A stretch of 64,000 nt of DNA from Acanthosepion pharaonis (GCA_903632075.3 CAHIKZ030001781.1:266001-330000), one strand, 5' to 3'. Positions 1 through 11,038 are shown, counted from the stretch's first letter. Notes: generated from the sequence alone by a model not told the origin. Numbers and translations: made by a program.

Positions 1-330
1 CACACAAACCTACCAAACTCCATCTGAAATATACAAGTAGAAAATACAAGCATAATAACCTTATTACACATGTAAAAAAAAGAAAAAATAATGGAAGCGT
101 TAATAATAAAAAAGTAAAGCCAATCACTCAATAACATTTACTATGAACACGCCCACAATGTGCTGACCGTGTTTGAAAAAGGAAAAAGTCCTATAACTCT
201 AGATACATACATAACACAACCCATGCATTCAGTTAAAAGTGAAGGAAAAATCATCCTTGATAATGGCTAAAAGTATAGCCGAAAGCGCTCGGACATGCAG
301 AAGTTTTGAACAGTTTTTACATACTCTGTG
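1..330 (+). mobile_element. Penelope-like retroelement 3' end, cut by window edge
   Basis: Bases about 85-175 read in one frame as a short MEALIIKKVKP-like stretch that lines up with the end of the Penelope GIY-YIG reading frame at 61,557-61,800 (EALLINTNK). The following ~160 bases also align with 61,800-61,990, including the phrase 'gaccgtgtttgaaaaa' against 'aaccgtgttttgaaaaa', and both copies end in the same hairpin (257-286 here). The element therefore enters from outside the window and terminates here. Decayed, with stops; only the 3' end is visible. Confidence 0.55.
257..286 (+). ncRNA. Hairpin with hammerhead-like core, Penelope-linked
   Basis: The sequence reads TTGATAAT, then a 5-bp stem GGCTA/TAGCC closing a short loop, then GAAAGC. 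The layout (UGANRA, stem, GAAA) resembles conserved box 1, stem II and box 2 of a hammerhead ribozyme, with one extra base before the stem. Related hairpins lie at 8,614, 8,993, 16,679, 16,993, 37,547, 44,701, 58,531, 61,938 and 62,397. Activity is not shown. Confidence 0.4.
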
Positions 331-454
331 CCCAGAAAAGAAAACACTTGTATGTACACAATAGAATTTAAATTATTAGATTATTCCCCGTACCTTGTCT
401 GTCGTCTTTAACAAAACATGTGTAAAAGAGGGATTTCTGCCTAAATACACAATC

Positions 455-479
455 ATATATATATATATATATATATATT
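455..479. repeat. (TA)n microsatellite
   Basis: Short uninterrupted TA tract. Confidence 0.95.
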
Positions 480-604
480 ACTACTTAAATGTTATTTTTA
501 GCGTATAACCATATTTGAGTAGATTGTCTGTTTATTTATTAAGCAGTCTATTTATTTATATTCATCTATTGCATACCTTAAATCTATAATTTTATCATAT
601 ATCG

Positions 605-609
<5 letters not shown>

Positions 610-664
<55 letters not shown>
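610..664. repeat. (TA)n microsatellite
   Basis: Uninterrupted TA tract of about 55 bp. Confidence 0.97.
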
Positions 665-668
<4 letters not shown>

Positions 669-953
669 AGAGTAAATGAAGTATAATTCCACTGTCTGGA
701 AGATTTTATTTAAATTTATTTTCGGTTAGTTTTAATTTAGCGCTGGTCACACTTGATTAGTTAATCACGGTAAAACCAACATGCTTTCTTTTAATTCTGA
801 TTTTTTTCGAGAAGAGAGGAAGTATTCTGCTTTTGAAATTAAATTGATAGTTCACACGCCACTAATTTACCATCATCCGAGGAGACACATTTGCAGTGTT
901 GAAATACGGTTGCTATTGTGTAGCGATTTTTAACATGTTTTTGTCTTAATCTC

Positions 954-957
<4 letters not shown>

Positions 958-1010
<53 letters not shown>
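958..1010. repeat. (TA)n microsatellite
   Basis: Uninterrupted TA tract directly left of a TA-linked repeat copy beginning near 1,017. Confidence 0.97.
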
Positions 1011-1013
<3 letters not shown>

Positions 1014-1066
1014 GTGGCCTGACGATTGCATATAGCATGAAACAGACTGTCGCCTCTAAGTGTTAA
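1011..1066 (+). repeat. TA-linked dispersed repeat, copy 1
   Basis: Contains 'gcctgacgattgcatatagc' and 'ctgtcgcctctaagtgtt', then runs straight into a TA tract. The same text recurs at 1,145, 14,761 and 15,745, each time immediately followed by a TA microsatellite. Confidence 0.75.
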
Positions 1067-1115
1067 CATATATATATATATATATATATAATGTGTATAT
1101 ATAAATATATATATA
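1067..1115. repeat. Imperfect (TA)n tract
   Basis: TA tract broken by single-base changes, following TA-linked repeat copy 1. Confidence 0.85.
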
Positions 1116-1140
1116 AAACTTTAAATATTATTTTTAATGT

Positions 1141-1204
1141 TTTCAGGCCTGACGATTGCGTCTAGCACGAAACAGCCTGTCGCCTCTAACTGTTGACTTC
1201 AATG

Positions 1205-1207
<3 letters not shown>
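1141..1207 (+). repeat. TA-linked dispersed repeat, copy 2
   Basis: Near repeat of the unit at 1,011 ('gcctgacgattgcgtctagc ... ctgtcgcctctaactgttga'), ending 'tgttc' followed by TA(n). Same boundary as the 14.8 kb and 15.8 kb copies. Confidence 0.75.

Positions 1208-1240
<33 letters not shown>
1208..1240. repeat. (TA)n microsatellite
   Basis: Pure TA tract forming the tail of TA-linked repeat copy 2. Confidence 0.95.
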
Positions 1241-1243
<3 letters not shown>

Positions 1244-1249
1244 GAACAA

Positions 1250-1405
1250 CACTTGTTCACTAACGAATACCCAACGCTGAGGGTCATCTTCACTTAGTTT
1301 GACACAAGGCCGGATGTGTGAGATGACTAATGATAATCGAAATAAAGTAATTAGTAATGGCCTACCAGACTAGCTCACTAATAACTGACACTGAGACCCA
1401 TCTTC
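1250..1405 (-). repeat. Degenerate SINE-like unit, related to the 22-23 kb array
   Basis: The stretch 'cttagtttgacacaaggcc' preceded by 'cgctgaggg' matches the repeated unit in the array at 22,314-23,275 ('gctgaggtgctcattactta' then 'gtttgatacaaggcc'). A second partial unit follows ('ctgacactgagaccc'). Strongly mutated. Confidence 0.45.
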
Positions 1406-1406
1406 G

Positions 1407-1408
<2 letters not shown>

Positions 1409-1494
<86 letters not shown>

Positions 1495-1502
1495 TGTGTG
1501 TG
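1409..1502. repeat. Compound (TA)n(TG)n microsatellite
   Basis: About 52 bp of TA followed by about 42 bp of TG with one interruption. Confidence 0.97.
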
Positions 1503-1504
1503 TA

Positions 1505-2169
1505 TAGTCTAAATATTTTTAGGAAAAAATAACACATACCACTATACTGAGGTAAAAAATAAATAAGAATAAAACTATTAATTGTTATCAGGATTAACTA
1601 GATACACCTTAACTATAAACAAAATGAGACACCATTAAAAATAAAATACGCCCAAATATTTTCCAAGATGTATACTTTACATTTATCATCTATTATTAAA
1701 TGTTTAACACGTTTAGCCTAATTGTTACCAGTAATACGCAACCTTAGAAATTTCCCTGCCTATGTGAAAACAATGTTGTTTATGAATTCTCATATCTTTT
1801 AGGAGATTACAACTCTATTATCAACATTGGCCATACGCATACCACATTCTCCCGTAGATAAACTTGTCACTAGTCGAAACTTCGACCGCTTAATTGTCAT
1901 TACATCACAGCACCTCCACATATCGAGGTCTTCAGTTAGTATAAACAGCGAGAATGTATCCATTGGCGGATTTCTTTGCTTGACGCGTATCTCACAGCAC
2001 CTGGTACTTCCAACCATCTGAACATTTACGTTGGTTACGTTTTCGGGGATAATACGAGATAATATCAATGTGTGGGTCAGAGGTGCCTGTTAGAAATTAT
2101 TGACGACCAAATGAAAGTAACTATGTTCCGTTCGGTTATGTCTGACCCCTAAATCTATGCGTCATTGAC
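1505..2169. other. Unassigned sequence
   Basis: No recognised coding or repeat signal. It forms the left flank of the hAT element. Confidence 0.5.
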
Positions 2170-3161
2170 TAGCGGTCGCCAAACATTTGAACTTCATGGA
2201 CCTATAAATGTATCATTTTAAATATGGCGGACTACTAATATGAATTTAGAAAAATTAAAAAGGTAAATACATTTATATAATATTAATAGTCGGAAAACTT
2301 TTTTATTTTATTAATATGAAATGCGCCGATTAAAGGTAACACATTTATAGTGTAATTAATTAAATAAAACAAATTGAAAAGTTTATTCAAGTATTACACA
2401 TTTTAAGGGAGATATAAGGTAAATACATTTATATAATAATAATCGGAAAAACTTTTATTTTATTAATAGGAAATGCACCCATTAAAAGGTAACAAAGTTA
2501 GAGTGTAATTATTTAAATAAAACAAATTAAAAAGTTTATTCAAGTATAACACATTTTAAATGAGATATTTGTTCCTGTTTGTTTTGAAATCAGTTTATGG
2601 ATTTTTTTGGCACCAATGATGTCACTGGAAGATGTATAGCTGTGTTTATTTTAAGCCCTAAACCGGATCCGAGTTTTAATTGCTGTGACAGATAAAAAAT
2701 GTCTTTTCGCACAAATATGTTGTTGGAAAATGAATCAAAATTTCATGTACGAATGCTTATGAATGTGAATCTTTTGCATAAGCCGATTTTTGAAGACCCC
2801 GCTATTAATCCGTTTCTATGCCATGTTTGTAGAAAATTATACTGGTAAACAATCCAGTAACTAGTTATCAACAGTAATGGTAAGAAACTATTCAGTAACA
2901 AGTATTGAACAAGACTTTGCAAGTCATGTTAGATTATACAATGGCGGGGTGATGTCATATTTACGTACTTGTGTACTCGGGGTTATTACGAGATTACATA
3001 AGGTCTTGAAAATATATACCATCCATAATACGTTTTGTTACTTGTCAATTTTGAATCTGAAGCTACATAAAAATTGAAATAATGTCCCAATTTTTCTGCG
3101 GGCTATCAAAAATTTTGCACGGACCATCAGTGATGTGTGGACCACAGGTTGGCGACCACTC
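2170..3161 (+). mobile_element. Non-autonomous hAT-type DNA transposon
   Basis: The left end reads 'tagcggtcgccaaacatttg' and the right end, reverse complemented, 'gagtggtcgccaacctgtgg'. These are imperfect TIRs of the CAGNGGTCGCCAA type known from hAT elements. Immediately outside are 'tcattgac' (2,162-2,169) and 'tcatagac' (3,162-3,169), an 8-bp target duplication with one mismatch, which is the size hAT transposases make. The 992-bp interior is AT-rich, shows no transposase reading frame and contains a 156-bp tandem duplication. Orientation is arbitrary. Confidence 0.75.
2262..2574. repeat. Tandem duplication, period 156 bp, inside hAT element
   Basis: 'ggtaaatacatttatataat' starts at 2,262 and again at 2,418. 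The two units stay aligned to about 2,574 with scattered substitutions and small indels, so the duplication is not recent. Confidence 0.85.
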
Positions 3162-3399
3162 TCATAGACTATTTAAAAGCATTTGATAAATTAAGATACA
3201 AATGGTAATGGTGATATCAGCGAGTTCTTTATAAGAAAACATTCGGTATTCGATTACCGAGCATTTAACGCCAGTCAGTTGAAATTTATAAAATCTTTCT
3301 CTTAAAACTGTTCTTCAGGAAAATAGGTTTCTCAGTCTAGTAGCTGTTATAGTTTTTTCAAGTATTAATGGGCGTTATCTTCGTAAACATTTATTTGAG

Positions 3400-3640
3400 G
3401 TCGTCATATTTTCTTTTCTCATTGAGTTACATGTGATATCCATTTTAACTCTTGCTGCTGTTAAAAATCTTTATGAGATGTGGTTTCTGTTATCTGGTAC
3501 CGCTCGTTTTTTTTTTTTGTGATTGTGTAGCACCAGTCAACAAGGTTCGGGGAAGGATAGTCTTCGCTAAGACCTCTAGTCTTCACTCTGCTAAAATCAT
3601 TTTTAACCACTGATATGAGAAAGCACTTAGTTTAGATATT
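3400..3640 (+). repeat. Dispersed repeat, copy A
   Basis: 'gattgtgtagcaccagtcaa' and the following ~110 bases match 39,447-39,545 ('gattgtgtagcgccagtcta'), including 'aaaatca' and 'gatatgagaaagc'. Class unknown. Confidence 0.6.
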
Positions 3641-3849
3641 TCTGACTGGCGCCATGCATGACATTCGTATTCAAGAACTATTTGAAATGATAAGGAAACT
3701 TTATTAACTCTGGAAAGAGATAAAAATCCAGAACATTTTCTCTGAACAAACATACTTCATACGGATAAAAAATAATAATAATTTAGAAACTTCACAAAAA
3801 TGAAAAGGGGCATGAGGCTAGGATCTGTCTTCTCACTGAATTTATTTAA

Positions 3850-4100
3850 ATTTTACAGACCCGGGCTTGGATCTTACCATGGTCGATTTATTAGGGAGTT
3901 GAATTCTTGAGGTTATCAACGGAAATCCCAACAGATGGTACTGTCGTAAAGTACCTGAAAAGCATACCATGTCTAAGCCTTCTTAATGAAACTAGGTGGC
4001 GGGAACTATATGGTTGCGCTAGCCTGATGTTACAAGTCATCATGACTGAGATTTTAAATTTACTGGCTTTGTTCAAGCTGTTGATCACGCTAGATTATGC
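3850..4100 (+). mobile_element. tRNA-derived SINE, copy 1 of an inverted pair
   Basis: A box-B-like 'gggcttggatctt' is followed by 'accatggtcgattt', then a body ending 'gttcaagctgttgatcacgc' + 'tagat'. The same order occurs reverse complemented at 4,808-5,090. The two copies differ by many substitutions. No intact A box is visible in this copy. Confidence 0.6.
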
Positions 4101-4139
4101 ACTCTCTCCAAGAAACTGTAAATAAATCACAATAAGTTG

Positions 4140-4260
4140 CATTCCAAATCACAGGTTCGATCTATGGGTGTTGCCCAAGCACAAATGTGTCTGAGTATAC
4201 ATCTGCAACAGGGATTGGATACCCACCCTAGCAGAAGAAAACGAGTAGACGGCCATTATT
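4140..4260 (+). repeat. Possible SINE head (box-B-like)
   Basis: 'ggttcgatctatggg' resembles a tRNA T-arm/B box, but no convincing A box lies upstream. Confidence 0.25.
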
Positions 4261-4470
4261 ATCACGTGTAAGATCATAAGTGTGCAAGAAGTCTTGCCAA
4301 ATTTTATTATAAGTGGACAGACGCTAATGACACATTGTTGATGGCGAACACAAAGAAAAGACTACAGGAACTGCAATAGCATGTTGTAAGGAAAAGAAGA
4401 AAGAAAGGACTTACCAATACTTGCAACAAAACAGACTATATCGTTGTCAGTTATCACTTGTGGTCCTCCA

Positions 4471-4474
<4 letters not shown>

Positions 4475-4548
<74 letters not shown>
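4475..4548. repeat. (TA)n microsatellite
   Basis: About 74 bp of uninterrupted TA, lying between the two inverted SINE copies. Confidence 0.98.
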
Positions 4549-4551
<3 letters not shown>

Positions 4552-4807
4552 AATGATATGTCCCGGAAAAGGGATATATCTGAACGAAGTAACTAAATAG
4601 TTTTGGCTACTATAACCAATTAGAATACAGTAGCAGTAATCGACTGAGACGCGTCATAGTCGCAGGTAAGAAGTGTAGATCAATGGCGTAGTCCAATGGG
4701 CGTCGTTATAGACTTAGCCCTCAGACTAAGGCTCTGACTCTGTCGTACCTACCACGCATTTGTGTTTATTCAACTCTGCTGAGCAGACTATAGTTACAAT
4801 TTCTGAG

Positions 4808-5090
4808 AAAGAGCGTGTTATCTAGCGTGATCAACAATTTGAACAAGGCCAGCACGCTCAAGCCCTCGGCCACGATGACTTGTGACTTCGTGCTAGTACA
4901 GCTGTCAAAGGTTCCGTCCTCCCAATTTCACTCACAAGACTTGGGTCAACCCGTGGTATGTTTTTCAGGCACTTTCCAAAGGTGCCACACGCTGAGCTTG
5001 ACCATCCAGTCAGATAACATCAGCAGTTTCCTGACAAATTGACCATGGTGAGATTCGAACCTGGATCTCATGGTCAGAATGCGAACGTTC
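4808..5090 (-). mobile_element. tRNA-derived SINE, copy 2 of an inverted pair
   Basis: On the minus strand a good B box, 'ggttcgaatctc', is followed by 'accatggtcaatttgtcagg' and a body with 'gctgtactagcacgaagtca' ending 'gttgatcacgctagata'. This copy is better preserved than the one at 3,850-4,100 and defines the family. No reading frame is expected. Confidence 0.7.
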
Positions 5091-5289
5091 TTTATTATAT
5101 TATATAATTAATAAACGGATAAATCCAAAATTACATCATATGGGGAATAGCCTATTTCGGCAGACGATGATATCGGTCGTCTGAACCTCAGCGGGGTTGA
5201 TAATGCAAACGACACTGACATCTCATTTTAACAGATATATTTTTACAAAATTGCACCAAAATATCTTTAAATTATAAACAGTAAATTTA

Positions 5290-5930
5290 TTCAATAAAAT
5301 CTCCGTTGGCTTCAACCAGGGCATCCAGCTGACTTCGGAAACTCCTGCAACTCTTCTGGACGGTCTTCTTGTGTATTTTGGTTAATGCTACCATAATTCT
5401 TGTCTTCAACTCATCCTTGATGTTACAAGAAGTCTTTATGGTCTCTCGCTAAACACATTAATCAAGGCGGTTTTAGTTCAAGGAGTTAAGTTGCCTCGTA
5501 TAAAGATTGATGTTGTCACAGAAATTGCCTGACAGCCATGACTAGGTTCTCCTGCTTGTGTGGCATGGTGCAGAGTCCTGTAGCCAGCATTGCGTCTTCC
5601 AGAAGCCACACTCTTCACCCAAAGCAGCACTATCCCCTCAAGGCACTTGATGTAGACCTCCGTGTTGGCTCTGAGGCCCTGTGGGATGATGAATTGAGGT
5701 ATAATATCACTTGTGGTCACTCGAAACAACATTAGACTCATCCAAACCTTTCCGAATCCTCTGCAGTGTCCTCAGATTGACGCTCAAACACTTTGAAATG
5801 TTCATATTGGAGCTTCCGTCGCGAATTCCAAGCAGTACAACATGCCGATTTCAAATCTCTGGCGGAGTGAATTGCCCCATGGGGATCTTTTTCTCAGAGA
5901 TGGTGGCCAACTGACCTTATTATACTGTGC
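5290..5930 (-). pseudogene. Mariner/Tc1-type transposase relic, internally deleted
   Basis: DNA-cutting transposase of the Tc1/mariner superfamily, broken. On the minus strand a helix-turn-helix-like N-terminus (5,925-5,745: MGQFTPPEI, then NMNISKCLSVNLRTLQRI) is joined directly to a mid-catalytic stretch (5,741-5,480: VTTSDIIPQFIIPQGLRANT, EVYIKCLEGIVL). In another frame lies QDSAPCHTS, which holds the second catalytic aspartate. The C-terminus (5,460-5,291) reads CNIKDELKTRIMVALTKI and ends LVEANGDFIE. The first catalytic region and the third acidic residue are missing. There are several frameshifts and stops, and TIRs could not be found. Confidence 0.75.
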
Positions 5931-6022
5931 AGTGGACAAAATAAAAAACAAACAAACAACGCGCATGTGCAGGGAAATTAAAAATTATTAAAAACATACA
6001 TATATATTAAAAGTTATTAAAA

Positions 6023-6028
<6 letters not shown>

Positions 6029-6085
<57 letters not shown>
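6029..6085. repeat. (TA)n microsatellite
   Basis: About 57 bp of TA. Confidence 0.97.
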
Positions 6086-6086
<1 letters not shown>

Positions 6087-6188
6087 CCATTTTAGTTGTT
6101 ACCAGTCGAACTGCAATTAAATGCAAAATGAAAAAGTTGCAATTTTTTTTAAAAAATTAAATTGTTTTTGTCTATATGTAAAAATTAT

Positions 6189-6208
6189 AATATATATATA
6201 TATATATA
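6189..6208. repeat. Short (TA)n tract
   Basis: Twenty bases of TA. Confidence 0.9.
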
Positions 6209-6209
6209 A

Positions 6210-7890
6210 TTATTTTTATAAAAAAATTATAACATAAGTATGTTATAAAATCACTACAAAAATAGCCATTTTGTTTCAACACACTCTGTGTCTTATCAAG
6301 TGATGATGTTGAAAAGAAAATAAATGGTTTTAAAAGTTTCAGATTAATTAACGATCCTACACTAGGGGGAAACATTGTTACAAATGTTGTTATAGAGGAC
6401 ACTGAGTATTTGAAAAGACATTTCACTTTTATTTATTAAACAGCGTATATAAAGTCTATTGATCTATGCATTTGAAACATACTACTAACGAAAATGTGTT
6501 ATCCGGCAAGGTTTTTTGCATGAGAAACCACCGTTTGATCCGGTGTACTTTACCGACTCGCCCAAGAACACCACCAAGTAATTAAGGCTCTACTTTCTCT
6601 TTTGAAGGAAAGCGCATCCTCTCCACCTAGATTATGTTTCTCGAAAAGCCCATAACTACTTAATTTCCTAACCGAAAAGTAGACAATAAAGAAATATTGG
6701 TTTTATTTTCGATCCCTGCTGGGGAACACCATTTAAGACTTCTCGAATAGGCCGATAGACATAATACATACTATTTAATAAATAAAATTGGGGCGTCTTT
6801 TTTAAATGTGTATCTCCTATAGTAACGTTTGAAGTAATATCTATATACAGGAAAGTCATAAAATCGTGTTCGCCTCGCTTATAGATTTTAATAATAGGGC
6901 TGAATAGGTTCTTGTGCCAGTCTAAGTGAAGGTCAAGAATGCAACAGGAAACCACACCACTATCCTTCCCAAGAAGTCATGAAAGAATCTTGAGAGACAT
7001 GATCATGGACGTCATGAAGGTTCATGTCGTTAAAAACAAATTTATAATCAATTTTTCTGTATATTTTATTTGTAGTCTGGTATAAAGCTGTGTAAACTGG
7101 CCACTCAAGTTAACTAAAACTCACTACAGTACCACCATATTCTGACCTTGAGCCACACATGAGTTAAGTAATTTAACACATTAACTCTTAACCACCAGCA
7201 ATGTTTTTGATATTTTTCGACTTTAAATTCCCAAACTGTTACATGACGCCACTTAATCTATTATTATTTCAATTTGCTCCAAATGTATTTATAATGCAAC
7301 CAACTTAAAGTCCTTGTAAATCAGGATACGAAATCGTAGCTTTTACCTGGTTTCGAACACCGGCCACTGGCGTCGGTGGGGATAAATTCATATATATAAT
7401 CCCCTGAGCAGAGTTCTGTGAGGGTGGGGAGCTACAAAAATTTCTTTGTGTTATTGATAGATTTGAAAGAAATGACAAACAGACTCCCCGGTTATGGGCA
7501 GTCATCACATATTTCAAGGATTAAAATATCCTAATTAAACACTTGTTACAGGTCACCTGTATACCAAACAAATCAAATGTCATTTTCACGGCCTTAACAG
7601 TCGGAGTTATGATTGAAAGCGTTGATATTTAATTCAAGAGCGTGAAAGCTAATGTATAGGCGCCGATTCGGCTTAAAGTAACATTCATGCATTCCTTTCT
7701 CAGAATACAAAGGGGTTCAGAAATACGCTCTCTTAGATGTAAAGGATTGTTTAGATGAAACGAATCAGATAAATGATTAAAACCACAGAATGGCATCAGC
7801 TTCCCATATTTGACATGGTCAACTGAACTGGCGCCACATGAAAACTGCCCCTGACAAGCGAAAACGCGGGAAAATATGTTACTTTGCAGA
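6210..7890. other. Unassigned sequence
   Basis: Mixed composition without a recognisable protein or structured repeat. A weak B-box-like 'ggtgttcgaaacc' lies on the minus strand near 7,350. Open frames here have no family resemblance and no coding character. Confidence 0.5.
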
Positions 7891-7946
7891 CCTCCCTCTC
7901 TCTCTCTCTTTCTCTCTCTATCTTTCTCGCTCTCTATCTTTCATTC

Positions 7947-7979
<33 letters not shown>
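7891..7979. repeat. (TC)n followed by (AC)n
   Basis: Pyrimidine TC/TTTC tract (7,891-7,948), then about 28 bp of AC. Confidence 0.95.
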
Positions 7980-7983
<4 letters not shown>

Positions 7984-8109
7984 ATTAGATGTCAAAAATA
8001 TTTTCAATATTTTATGTTCATCGCTTAGTTAACATGTGGGATCGCAATAAATATTTGGATGACTAGCAAACTTTCCAGTTATTCTTAGAAACATTTGTCA
8101 GTGTTTGGG

Positions 8110-8155
8110 TCAGTCAGTTATGCGCCATGCGTGATACACGCTTAGGCGATCATAT
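8110..8155 (-). repeat. SINE tail fragment
   Basis: 'cagttatgcgccatgcgtga' plus 'tacacgcttaggcgatcat' is almost identical to the low-coordinate end of the SINE at 36,785-37,175. Only this tail piece is present. Confidence 0.65.
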
Positions 8156-8613
8156 TTGCTTTAATTTCTGGGGAAAATAACAACCACTCTCTCCCGTAGA
8201 CTTACCTGTCACCTTTCTAATATTAGTTCTATTAAGCATCATTTCATAGAAAAAACATAGCTAAGTACATAATATTAGACAGATATTAACTGATAACACA
8301 ATAATACTCACACATACACACAGTAAAAAGAACCTTCAGATATTGGAGGCCATCGACATTAAAACAAAACAACCCACACTCAACAAAATTACATTTCAAA
8401 CTAGTCACAACACATTACATTGCATCTAGATATTGGTTCTGTTGCAATACTTCGGTTTATCGCGTGGTATGACGTCATAGAACCGCATCTTGAACTTACG
8501 ATCTTCGACTGCTATTCCGCGACCGTTATCGGCGCACAACAATTTTCTATGTCACAATAACAAAAAAATCATCTTTGACGGTGGATATTTTTGTTTCATG
8601 TCTGTATAACCAC

Positions 8614-8642
8614 TCTGAAGATGGCTCAGGTGAGTCGAAAGC
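8614..8642 (+). ncRNA. Hairpin with hammerhead-like core
   Basis: CTGAAGA is followed by T, the stem GGCTC/GAGTC with an AGGT loop, then GAAAGC. It fits box 1 (CUGANGA) and box 2 (GAAA) of hammerhead ribozymes apart from one extra base. Confidence 0.45.
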
Positions 8643-8795
8643 TTAGGACCAAATTAATAAAAAATATCCAAATGTTGAACAATTTTTGTTGTAATTTTCA
8701 CCAGAAATTAAAGCAAACATTCAAACATTAAAACGGCTCATGATCAAACATAATAGACATTCATTGCCTGTTATATTTAATAATATATGTTTAAA

Positions 8796-8799
<4 letters not shown>

Positions 8800-8842
<43 letters not shown>
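8800..8842. repeat. (TA)n microsatellite
   Basis: About 43 bp of TA. Confidence 0.97.
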
Positions 8843-8845
<3 letters not shown>

Positions 8846-8992
8846 TAGATGTTTCATTAAATAATATAGACAAGTGTTGTCTATTTATTTTTATGTAAAT
8901 TCTTTTCATAACGTCTGATAAGTTTAATAAAATTATCATTAAACGAAGAAAGAAAATCACAAAATTGATAAATATTTTTTTATCCAGTCTAT

Positions 8993-9024
8993 GCTTTCGG
9001 CTTGCATAAGCCATTATCAAAGAT
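8993..9024 (-). ncRNA. Hairpin with hammerhead-like core
   Basis: Minus strand: TTTGATAAT, stem GGCTT/AAGCC around ATGC, then GAAAGC. Same layout as at 257-286. Confidence 0.4.
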
Positions 9025-9301
9025 GACAATTACTGTAAAATATATTAAGAAATACACGGACAAGAATCTTATGATAGTCTGTTTCTGTTTACATGGATGA
9101 TTTCCAAGCAACGATAAACACGTGCATATAAGACGCTAGAAGCGAAAACCGCACCGCAGCTCATGACGTCACACATGACCACGAGAGTGAATTCAAGAAG
9201 TATTAAGTATGAAAAGCCGTTGGTATAAACCAATGACTTCTGTTACCAATTATAGACATTTAAGGATATTTGTGGAGATTACATAGTTTATTTTGTTTAG
9301 G

Positions 9302-9302
<1 letters not shown>

Positions 9303-9363
<61 letters not shown>
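9303..9363. repeat. (TA)n microsatellite
   Basis: About 61 bp of TA. Confidence 0.97.
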
Positions 9364-9369
<6 letters not shown>

Positions 9370-9529
9370 ATATTTTTATTTCCGATAGTTAGCGATAATT
9401 TAACACTCGAAATAAGAACATAAGGGTTGCAATAAAGAGAAACAAATGAAAGAAAAAAGCAGCAACATTCATAATACAACAAATTATCCGGGTTGCTCAT
9501 TTTTATTAAAACTTTTATAGCTTTGTATT

Positions 9530-9915
9530 ACTATCGTTTGAAACAAAGAAAAGTGTACTGAAGTGTGACGTAATATCACTCTTCCTATATGACAGTGAAT
9601 GCTGGACAATTTCCTCACAGTCGACGTAGCAATTTGAAGCAACAGAAATGTGGTTTTGAAGAAGAACGATGAGAATACCATCGGCCAAATATATGAGCAA
9701 CGAAGAAGTTTTAGAGAAAATGGAAACAAAAAAGCCACTTATAACATCAGAAATTGACATTTCTAGAGCACGTAATAAGTGAAGAGGGTTTGGGAAAATT
9801 TGATACTCACAGGACAGATTGAAGGCAAGTGTGACTGAAGAAATCAACAGCTTCAGCAACTCCCTAGCTTGGGTGCCTCTTGTGCTTTGCATTAAGGGAA
9901 AGGAAAACAGGACTA
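9530..9915 (+). pseudogene. RTE-like LINE ORF2 C-terminal fragment
   Basis: The plus strand reads LYDSECWTISSQ, then EATEMWF, RRTMRIPSAKYMSNEEVLEK and, after a frameshift, EFLEHVISEEGL. These are the post-RT landmarks of RTE/craniofacial-type LINE ORF2 proteins (usually LYGSECWTL, E..EMWF.RR..RIPW, FLGHV.R). Stops and frameshifts break it, and both the RT core and the 3' UTR are absent. A 141-codon open frame on the opposite strand is only its antisense. Confidence 0.75.
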
Positions 9916-9917
9916 TC

Positions 9918-10562
9918 TCTTGACGGCATATAAGACGCACGGGCGTATAAGACGCACCGAAATTTCAGCAGGGAAAATCAAGAAAAAGTTAACAATTAGT
10001 AAAGTTATTAGTAAATGGTATAGCCTAGGCTGTATTTATGAGGTATTATTTTGGTTAAACAAGCCATGATTACAATTAAACGACAAATAATAGGAATAAA
10101 AGAAACACAGGCCTATAAATCTTTATATCCAAAGGTAAGAAAACTATTTAAAAATCAAGCAATAATTACAATTGAACAAAACAGTACAGTTACCATTAAT
10201 AATCTTCGAATCTATAAAATTCGTCGTCTTCGTTCTCAAAACTCTGATACACATTTTCAATACTAATATCCTCGTCGTTAAATAATGCGTCATCGTCCGT
10301 TCCATTGAGAGCATTGCTAATGCCACACTCAATAATTTCTGATCTAATATTATCCCAAGCTTGATTCACCCATTTGCAGACTTGTGAAATGCTGTTTTTT
10401 TTTATTCTTCCTGTAAGTGTAAGGTCGTGATCAGGCACTGCCATTCACATGTTCCATTGCTACTTCATGTTTAAGTTAACAGAAGTTGCCAGGTAGCTAA
10501 TTTCAGACGACTATGGCGAATTTTAAACCTACATATGGCATATAAGACGCAGGGGAATTTTA
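9918..10562 (-). pseudogene. Pogo/Tigger-type transposase C-terminus with transposon end
   Basis: The minus-strand frame 10,444-10,196 includes KWVNQAWDNIRSEII and CGISNALNGTDDDALF, which match the tail of pogo/Tigger (DDE_1) transposases, where W...I....I...F..CGISN.LDG is usual. The catalytic core is absent. The element's end at 9,918-9,960 carries the doubled motif 'ggcatataagacgc' / 'gtataagacgcacc', and this end with the next ~110 bases recurs reverse complemented at 54,828-54,985. A further 'ggcatataagacgcagggg' near 10,537 lies in direct orientation, perhaps the other end after rearrangement. Confidence 0.65.
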
Positions 10563-10999
10563 AAAGATATTTTTATCAAATACGTTAAACGATAGGTCAC
10601 TAGGACGTGATTACAAATGTCACCGATAAAAATGGCAAACAATGCGTCATTTTCCAATAACTTTTATTTTATTTCGAGGCTTGCTTCAATTTATTCAAAT
10701 CGATTGAGGCTTCATAATTCGGGAAGAATCCACTGGAGATAGGCCAAGACAATTTATCAATGGAAAAAGATAAAAACACTAAAAGAGGCACTGACACATA
10801 GAAGAATGTCGTGGGTGTGATGCGGGGAGAGGGGAGAGCTTCGTTTTCATTGAAAAAAGACTTATCAAGTGGTAGTGTCAAGGCTACACCGTTTAGAGAA
10901 ACCCCGTAATTGTCTCGTTCTTACAATACAATTTCCTTTCTTTCATTCCTTCTTTGGACATTTACTTTTTTATCGCTTTCTTAAGTTAATTTCTCTTTT

Positions 11000-11000
<1 letters not shown>
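10563..11000. other. Unassigned sequence
   Basis: No recognised feature between the pogo-like fragment and the TATC array. Confidence 0.5.

Positions 11001-11001
<1 letters not shown>

Positions 11002-11038
<37 letters not shown>

Noticed and set aside
839..1069. Open frames made of IYIYIY or CVCVCV repeats (also near 9,297, 12,740, 13,453-14,053, 14,816, 43,967, 58,188-58,438)
   Set aside because: They are translations of TA, TG and CA microsatellites; a two-base repeat of this kind has no stop in some frames. Not genes.
7305..7517. tRNA-like B box on the minus strand near 7,350
   Set aside because: A single B-box-like match without an A box or tail; too weak for a SINE call.
9515..9940. 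A 141-codon open frame on the minus strand
   Set aside because: It lies antisense to a recognisable LINE ORF2 C-terminus (EATEMWF, RRTMRIP) and has no family resemblance.
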